Part shown: piece by piece, positions 7,549 through 11,362 of the stretch
Numbering within the stretch: the stretch's first letter is position 1
Layout: every line of letters begins with the position of its first letter
Source: an uncultured Bacteroides sp.
Lineage (GTDB): Bacteria > Bacteroidota > Bacteroidia > Bacteroidales > Bacteroidaceae
Assembly: GCA_905197435.1 (NCBI GenBank)
Contig: CAJJYX010000103.1
Location: 1-11,362 of the forward strand
Direction: 5' to 3'
Length of the DNA stretch: 11,362 nt
Program-made: the position numbers and the translations under genes
Notes under the pieces: model-generated
The model's input: only the letters and a program-made list of their open reading frames with translations
The model's database searches: none
Told to the model about the DNA's origin: nothing

Positions 7549-7556
7549 CAAAGATA
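7549..7556 (-). promoter_or_regulatory. -7 promoter element for rsmF
   Basis: TATCTTTG on the minus strand matches TAnnTTTG. It lies 22 bp before the ATG at 7526 and overlaps codons 3-5 of the longer possible frame, which decides the start in favour of 7526. No clear -33 TTG at 19-21 bp. Confidence 0.55.
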
Positions 7557-7580
7557 ACGCAAAAATCAAACACCAGCTCC

Positions 7581-7610
7581 TTGCCATCCGACAAAAAGGC
7601 AATATATTTG
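7581..7610 (+). promoter_or_regulatory. Promoter of the DUF6249/sigma/DUF5056 operon
   Basis: TTG (7581-7583), a 19-nt spacer, then TATATTTG (7603-7610): an exact fit to the Bacteroidetes -33/-7 consensus. Transcription would begin near 7617, giving a leader of about 98 nt. The element is back-to-back with the rsmF promoter. TTGCC (7581-7585) and GGCAA (7598-7602) form an inverted repeat inside the spacer that could be an operator (inference). Confidence 0.7.
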
Positions 7611-7714
7611 CAGGGATAATCTGCAAAAACCAATAAAAAAGTTCTTCTCTTTGCAACTTTATGATGGTGACAATACGTCTAACCTACAAAGAAACAAATT
7701 AAAAAACATAGATT

Positions 7715-8341
7715 ATGAAACGTATCATTTTTGGATTAATGCTTGCCATGATGTTCTGCACACTGGTGAAAGGCGCAAACAGAACCGTAACAGAGAACGA
7801 CGGTCAGGGAAACAAGAAAAGAGTCATCGAATTGAGGGACACCGTCATCAATGGAGAAACCGTAACGGACACACTCAGTGTCATGACTTATGAGAACGGC
7901 GCCGGCAACGACGACACCTCCGGAGAATGGAAAAACCACCACAGCAGCGGCATGAACTGGAGCGGGTTCGACCTCGGAAGCAAAACCGCGGAAACCGTAG
8001 TTACCGTAACAGCCATCGTCTTTATATTCGGCCTGCCGCCACTCGTCATATTCGTGATATTCTTCTTCCGCTACAAAAACCGGAAAGCCAAATACCGCCT
8101 GGCGGAACAAGCACTGGCCAGCGGACAACAACTGCCCGAGAATTTCTTCAAAGAAGCCGCAGCAAAGGACATCCGCAGCAAAGGCATCAACAACATATTC
8201 GTCGGCATCGGACTGTTCATCTTCCTTTGGGCCCTCACCGGAGAATTCGGTCTCGGATGCATCGGCTTGCTCGTCATGTTCACCGGCTTCGGGCAATTGG
8301 TGATTTTCTATAGCCAACAGAAGAAGGACGAAGAAAAATGA
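7715..8341 (+). CDS. DUF6249-like membrane protein, first gene of an ECF sigma operon
   Basis: A 208-residue protein of unknown function. It starts with a signal peptide (about 1-20, MKRIIFGLMLAMMFCTLVKG). An exported, polar segment (about 21-92, rich in D, N and T, with ENDGQGNKKRVIELRDTVIN) follows. There are three membrane helices (about 95-118, 158-175, 178-199) and a charged C-terminal tail QQKKDEEK. The stretch FRYKNRKAKYRLAEQALASG and QQLPENFF between helices is typical of the DUF6249 proteins I recall from Bacteroidetes. Its stop codon overlaps the ATG of the sigma gene (ATGA), so translation is coupled. The exported domain and the position suggest a sensor or modulator for the sigma factor, but no activity can be named from the sequence. 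Confidence 0.82.
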   Translation: MKRIIFGLMLAMMFCTLVKGANRTVTENDGQGNKKRVIELRDTVINGETVTDTLSVMTYENGAGNDDTSGEWKNHHSSGMNWSGFDLGSKTAETVVTVTAIVFIFGLPPLVIFVIFFFRYKNRKAKYRLAEQALASGQQLPENFFKEAAAKDIRSKGINNIFVGIGLFIFLWALTGEFGLGCIGLLVMFTGFGQLVIFYSQQKKDEEK

Positions 8342-8883
8342 GTCAACTCAATGACATATCGTTAGTCGCACAGGTCGTGGTGTTTCACAACACCAAGGCC
8401 TTCGACCAGTTGGTAAAGAAGTACCAGTCGCCCGTGCGGCGGTTCTTCCTGCATCAGACCTGCGGCGACAGCGAGTTGAGTGACGACTTGGCACAAGATA
8501 CGTTTATCAAAGCCTATACAAACATTGCTTCGTTCAAGAATCTGTCCAGTTTCTCAACCTGGCTCTACCGTATTGCTTATAATGTTTTTTATGATTATAT
8601 TCGCAGCCGGAAAGAAACGGACGATTTGGATACGTACCAAGTGGACGCTCAATGCAGCACGCTGCAACAAGACGTGGGACAGCACATGGACATTTACCGT
8701 GCCCTGGCCACACTGAAGGAAATGGAACGAACCTGCATCACGCTCTTCTATATGGAAGGCCAAAGCATCGAAAAGATTGCGGGTATCACCGGATGTCCGA
8801 CGGGAACGGTAAAAAGCCACCTCTCGCGGGCGAAAGACAAAATGGCTTCCTACTTAAAACAAAATGGTTATGATGGAAAATGA
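8338..8883 (+). CDS. ECF-type RNA polymerase sigma factor (RpoE-like)
   Basis: A 181-residue sigma factor with regions 2 and 4 only. Region 2 (about 21-92) includes AFDQLVKKYQSPVRRFF, the core-binding DLAQDTFIKAYTNI (50-63) and FSTWLYRIAYNVFYDYIRSR (72-91). Region 4 (about 118-170) has the helix-turn-helix QSIEKIAGITGCPTGTVKSH (142-161) followed by LSRAKDKM. It is unlike the sigma factor at 1111-1701: it has no FecR partner and sits between two small membrane-protein genes. It overlaps the upstream gene by 4 bp (ATGA), and its 3' end overlaps the downstream gene by about 14 bp, so all three products are probably made together. Its regulon is unknown; an envelope-stress role is only a guess from the membrane partners. 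Confidence 0.95.
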   Translation: MSQLNDISLVAQVVVFHNTKAFDQLVKKYQSPVRRFFLHQTCGDSELSDDLAQDTFIKAYTNIASFKNLSSFSTWLYRIAYNVFYDYIRSRKETDDLDTYQVDAQCSTLQQDVGQHMDIYRALATLKEMERTCITLFYMEGQSIEKIAGITGCPTGTVKSHLSRAKDKMASYLKQNGYDGK

Positions 8884-9196
8884 TGATAAACTCCTGACTG
8901 CATTCTTTGCCGAACACCGGCAGGAAATAGCCGACAACGGATTCAGCCGCCGTGTAGCGCGGCATCTGCCCGACCGCAGCCGCCACCTGGCACAGATGTG
9001 GACAGCATTCTGCTTTACACTTGCCTTCGTGCTGTTTGTTGCCTTTGACGGAGTGCAGCTTATACTGGACGCCTTGCGTGAAACTTTCGATACGGCCATC
9101 CGGAGCGGGGCTTCGGAGCTCGACCCCAAGTCGCTAATCATTGCCGGAGTGGTATTGCTCTATTTCGGTTGCCGGAAAATTTCCGCTATGGCGTAA
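8870..9196 (+). CDS. DUF5056-like small membrane protein, candidate anti-sigma factor
   Basis: About 108 residues, beginning MMENDDKLLTAFFAEHRQ. The N-terminal part (about 1-40, cytoplasmic) has the NGFSRRVARHLPDR stretch that I associate with the DUF5056 family. Two membrane helices follow (about 42-62 and 87-102) with a short polar loop between. Starts are possible at 8864, 8870 and 8873. All lie inside the end of the sigma gene; 8870 is chosen because it gives the usual MMEND beginning. A short cytoplasmic domain joined to membrane helices, encoded directly after an ECF sigma factor and coupled to it, is the usual plan of an anti-sigma factor. No zinc-binding HxxxCxxC motif is present, so it would not be a ZAS-type. 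The role is inferred from context; the family call is by recognition. Confidence 0.82.
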   Translation: MMENDDKLLTAFFAEHRQEIADNGFSRRVARHLPDRSRHLAQMWTAFCFTLAFVLFVAFDGVQLILDALRETFDTAIRSGASELDPKSLIIAGVVLLYFGCRKISAMA

Positions 9197-9269
9197 TATG
9201 CCCGTGCCCGAAGAAAGCCGGCATCTATCCTTCAAATAAAGCCATCAACTCCAATCTTAATTTAAATTC

Positions 9270-9314
9270 AGCCCTTATCTTATTATAAAAAGGTAAGGGC
9301 TAATTTTCTTTAAA
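9270..9314 (+). terminator. Intrinsic terminator of the DUF6249/sigma/DUF5056 operon
   Basis: AGCCCTTATC (9270-9279) pairs with GGTAAGGGCT (9292-9301), 10 bp with one G-U pair and a 12-nt loop, followed by AATTTTCTTT. It lies 73 bp after the DUF5056 stop and 42 bp before the next -7 box. Confidence 0.8.
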
Positions 9315-9342
9315 CGAACAGACATATCTCAACAAGAAATCG

Positions 9343-9350
9343 TATCTTTG
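9343..9350 (+). promoter_or_regulatory. -7 promoter element for the phospholipase D-like gene
   Basis: TATCTTTG matches TAnnTTTG and lies 33 bp before the TTG start codon. It sits between a terminator and the gene, so the gene is probably its own unit. No clear -33 TTG at the usual spacing. Confidence 0.6.
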
Positions 9351-9383
9351 CCCACTCATAAAACTAACTAAGAGGAGAAAGTT

Positions 9384-10613
9384 TTGAGAAAGATTCTATT
9401 CATCATATTATTCGTTTTTTCTATTGGGAATATCGGGGCGCAAACAACAAGCGATTCCATCGTCATGAATTACTTGAAGGAAATGGGCGCTCCAGTTACA
9501 TACAACAATGAAGTAAAATTGCTGATGACCGGCCACGATAAGTTTGTCGACCTCTTTGAGAACATCCGCAATGCCCGGCATCATATCCATCTGGAATACT
9601 TCAACTTCCGCAACGACTCCATAGCCAATGCCTTGTTCAGCCTTCTGGCAGAGAAGGCCAAGGAAGGAGTGGAAGTCCGCACCATGTTCGATGCCTTCGG
9701 CAACTGGTCCAACAACCAACCATTGAAGGAACGTCATCTGAAAGCCATCCGTGCACAAGGCATCGAAATCGTCAAGTTCGATCCCATCAACTTCCCCTGG
9801 GTGAACCATGCCATACACCGAGACCACCGGAAAATAGTAGTGATTGACGGCAAGGTAGGCTACACCGGCGGCATGAATATCGCGGACTACTACATCAACG
9901 GATTACCCAAAATCGGCAAATGGCACGATATGCATATTCATCTTGAAGGAGATGCCGTGCGCTATCTGCAGGGTGTATTCCTGACCATGTGGAACCGGGA
10001 GACAGGACAACACGTCGGAGGTCCCGCCTATTTTCCGGATATCCCGCAACTGCCCGACAGCATTGCCGAAGAAATAGCCATCGTGGACCGCACGCCACGC
10101 GAGACACCGCGCTCCATCAGCCATGCCTATGCAGCTTCCATACAAGCCGCACAAAAAAGCATCCGAATCGTGAATCCTTATTTCGTCCCGACCAAATCAA
10201 TCCGCAAAGCAATCAAAAACGCACTGAAAAAAGGCACTGAAGTGGAAATCATGATACCTGCCGTGTCGGACATAGCTTTTACACCGGATGCCTCGTTCTA
10301 CGTAGTACACAAGCTGATGAAGAAAGGAGCCAAGGTGTATCTCTTCAACGGCGGTTTCCATCATTCCAAGATAATGATGGTAGACAGCACTTTCTGTACA
10401 GTGGGTACTGCCAACCTCAACAGCCGCAGCCTGCGCTATGACTACGAGACAAATGCTTTCATCTTCGACCCCAAGACCACCAACGAACTGAATGCCATGT
10501 TCGAAAGGGATGCGCAAAACAGTACGCTGCTCACTCCCGAAGTCTGGAAAAAGCGCTCCGGATGGAAGAAATTCGTAGGCTGGGTAGGCAACCTGATGAC
10601 TCCCTTCCTCTAA
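9384..10613 (+). CDS. Phospholipase D-like / cardiolipin synthase-type protein with signal peptide
   Basis: 409 residues, phospholipase D superfamily. Two HxKxxxxD motifs are intact: H148-x-K150...D155 (HRDHRKIVVIDGKVGYTGGMN region) and H327-x-K329...D334 (HHSKIMMVDSTF, then GTANLNSRSLRYDYETNAFI). These form one active site that transfers phosphatidyl groups. Cardiolipin synthases of this family join phosphatidylglycerol or related lipids, and some members hydrolyse phospholipids. The N-terminus (MRKILFIILFVFSIGNIGAQ) is a clear signal peptide instead of the two membrane helices of classic ClsA, so the enzyme is probably periplasmic or outer-membrane associated. The start codon is TTG at 9384. 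It is supported by a strong AGAGGAGAAA Shine-Dalgarno just upstream and by the signal peptide beginning there. Cardiolipin synthesis is the likeliest role, but a lipase/nuclease role cannot be excluded. Confidence 0.92.
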   Translation: MRKILFIILFVFSIGNIGAQTTSDSIVMNYLKEMGAPVTYNNEVKLLMTGHDKFVDLFENIRNARHHIHLEYFNFRNDSIANALFSLLAEKAKEGVEVRTMFDAFGNWSNNQPLKERHLKAIRAQGIEIVKFDPINFPWVNHAIHRDHRKIVVIDGKVGYTGGMNIADYYINGLPKIGKWHDMHIHLEGDAVRYLQGVFLTMWNRETGQHVGGPAYFPDIPQLPDSIAEEIAIVDRTPRETPRSISHAYAASIQAAQKSIRIVNPYFVPTKSIRKAIKNALKKGTEVEIMIPAVSDIAFTPDASFYVVHKLMKKGAKVYLFNGGFHHSKIMMVDSTFCTVGTANLNSRSLRYDYETNAFIFDPKTTNELNAMFERDAQNSTLLTPEVWKKRSGWKKFVGWVGNLMTPFL

Positions 10614-10655
10614 TTTTTAATCGTTGATTCATTATTAATAATTGATTAATTCCCC

Positions 10656-10663
10656 TACCTTTG
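10656..10663 (+). promoter_or_regulatory. -7 promoter element for thyA
   Basis: TACCTTTG matches TAnnTTTG and ends 28 bp before the thyA ATG. Upstream, a 12-bp perfect palindrome ATTATTAATAAT (10631-10642) sits where -33 sequences would be. It may be part of a weak terminator or an A/T-rich upstream element; no clear TTG at normal spacing. Confidence 0.6.
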
Positions 10664-10691
10664 CATTTGGATAAAAACAGAGCATTACATC

Positions 10692-11362
10692 ATGAAACAA
10701 TATTTAGACCTGCTGAACCGCGTACTGACCGAGGGCATAGAGAAAAATGACCGCACGGGTACCGGCACCATCAGCGTATTCGGCCACCAGATGCGTTTCA
10801 ATATGGATGAAGGCTTCCCCTGCCTGACCACCAAAAAGCTGCATCTGAAATCAATCATATACGAACTGTTATGGTTTCTCCGGGGAGACACCAATGTGAA
10901 ATATCTTCAGGACAACGGCGTGCGCATCTGGAACGAATGGGCGGACGAAAACGGTGACCTGGGACACATTTATGGCTATCAGTGGCGCTCCTGGCCGGAC
11001 TATAAAGGCGGATTCATCGACCAAATCAGCGAAGCCGTGGAAACAATCAAACATAACCCCGACTCACGTCGGATTATAGTCAGCGCATGGAATGTAGGCG
11101 ATTTGGACAACATGAACCTCCCTCCCTGCCACGCTTTCTTCCAGTTCTATGTAGCCAACGGAAAACTAAGCTTGCAAATGTACCAGCGCAGTGCGGACAT
11201 CTTTTTAGGAGTGCCTTTCAACATTGCTTCCTATGCCCTGCTCCTGCAGATGATGGCACAAGTCACCGGGCTGAAAGCCGGGGATTTCATTCATACTTTA
11301 GGAGATGCACACATCTATCTCAACCATCTGGAACAGGTAAAGCTCCAACTGACCCGTGAACC
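10692..11362 (+). CDS. thyA: Thymidylate synthase (3' end beyond the window)
   Basis: The first 223 codons of a protein whose E. coli counterpart has 264; no stop before the window end. It makes dTMP from dUMP using 5,10-methylenetetrahydrofolate. The residue numbering agrees with E. coli ThyA without gaps: Arg21 (NDRTGTGT), Arg126-Arg127 ([10 protein letters not shown]), the nucleophile Cys146 in PPCHAFFQF, Arg166 and Asp169 in QRSADIFLG, Asn177, and His207/Tyr209 in [12 protein letters not shown]. The ATG at 10692 gives the conserved beginning [15 protein letters not shown]. It has its own promoter and is separated from the phospholipase D-like gene by 78 bp. In many Bacteroides the dihydrofolate reductase gene follows, but that would lie outside the window. 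Confidence 0.98.
   Translation, partial: MKQYLDLLNRVLTEGIEKNDRTGTGTISVFGHQMRFNMDEGFPCLTTKKLHLKSIIYELLWFLRGDTNVKYLQDNGVRIWNEWADENGDLGHIYGYQWRSWPDYKGGFIDQISEAVETIKHNPDSRRIIVSAWNVGDLDNMNLPPCHAFFQFYVANGKLSLQMYQRSADIFLGVPFNIASYALLLQMMAQVTGLKAGDFIHTLGDAHIYLNHLEQVKLQLTRE

Noticed and set aside
7527..7562. Longer N-terminus of the rRNA methyltransferase from the ATG at 7562
   Set aside because: A TATCTTTG promoter element lies inside it, and the extra 12 residues (MRYLCHRKNVHS) do not look like the family start.
7651..7893. 80-residue plus-strand frame overlapping the start of the DUF6249-like gene
   Set aside because: A shadow frame: very rich in Arg/Asn/His, no domain, and it overlaps a gene with a clear signal peptide and membrane helices.
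7736..8317. 193-residue minus-strand frame opposite the DUF6249-like gene
   Set aside because: Antisense shadow: acidic low-complexity product without domain, opposite a gene that is coupled to the sigma factor.
10617..10649. TTAATC/GATTAA inverted repeat after the phospholipase D-like gene as a terminator
   Set aside because: An all-A/T-type 6-bp stem with a long loop and no following T-run; it overlaps likely thyA promoter sequence.

Overview
The window looks like chromosomal DNA from a gut Bacteroidales, most likely a Bacteroides-type organism. The evidence is the repeated Bacteroidetes promoter motif TAnnTTTG in front of five of the six transcription units with a visible upstream region and, in variant form, the rest; A/T-rich leaders with little Shine-Dalgarno sequence; an ECF sigma/FecR pair with a DUF4974-like C-terminus; a TonB receptor with a carboxypeptidase-regulatory-like N-terminal domain; and a DUF6249/ECF sigma/DUF5056 operon of the kind found in Bacteroides. 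No species is claimed.

Left half, all on the minus strand and read right to left. A class-I-like cobalamin riboswitch (about 5436-5590), with a consensus -7 box just upstream, leads into a siderophore-type TonB-dependent receptor (3003-5342). A PepSY-associated membrane protein follows 15 bp later (1911-2987). A hairpin at 1855-1880 probably ends this B12-controlled uptake/reduction operon. A second unit with its own promoter encodes an ECF sigma factor (1111-1701) and a FecR-type anti-sigma factor (54-1052). Its cognate outer-membrane receptor is probably beyond the left edge, because the receptor in this window has no STN signalling domain.

Middle. 5343-6095 has no convincing gene. It holds the riboswitch, about 230 bp with nothing recognisable, and then a striking array (about 5892-6052) of TGCA palindromes spaced 11 bp apart. 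These form alternating TTGCAG and CTGCAA half-sites with a 22-bp period. The outer 39 bases on each side are inverted copies that pair completely if G-U pairs are allowed on the plus strand. The array lies 43 bp beyond the stop codon of an RsmF/NOL1-family rRNA m5C methyltransferase gene (minus, 6096-7526).

Right half, all on the plus strand. A back-to-back promoter region separates rsmF from a translationally coupled three-gene operon: a DUF6249-like membrane protein, an ECF sigma factor and a small DUF5056-like two-helix membrane protein that is a candidate anti-sigma factor. A good terminator closes it. Next are a TTG-started, signal-peptide-bearing phospholipase D/cardiolipin synthase-like protein with two HKD motifs, and a thymidylate synthase gene (thyA) cut by the window end.

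The most interesting items are the helically phased TGCA array, and a cobalamin riboswitch placed over a receptor that looks like a siderophore receptor and is paired with a PepSY protein rather than with BtuFCD-type transport genes.
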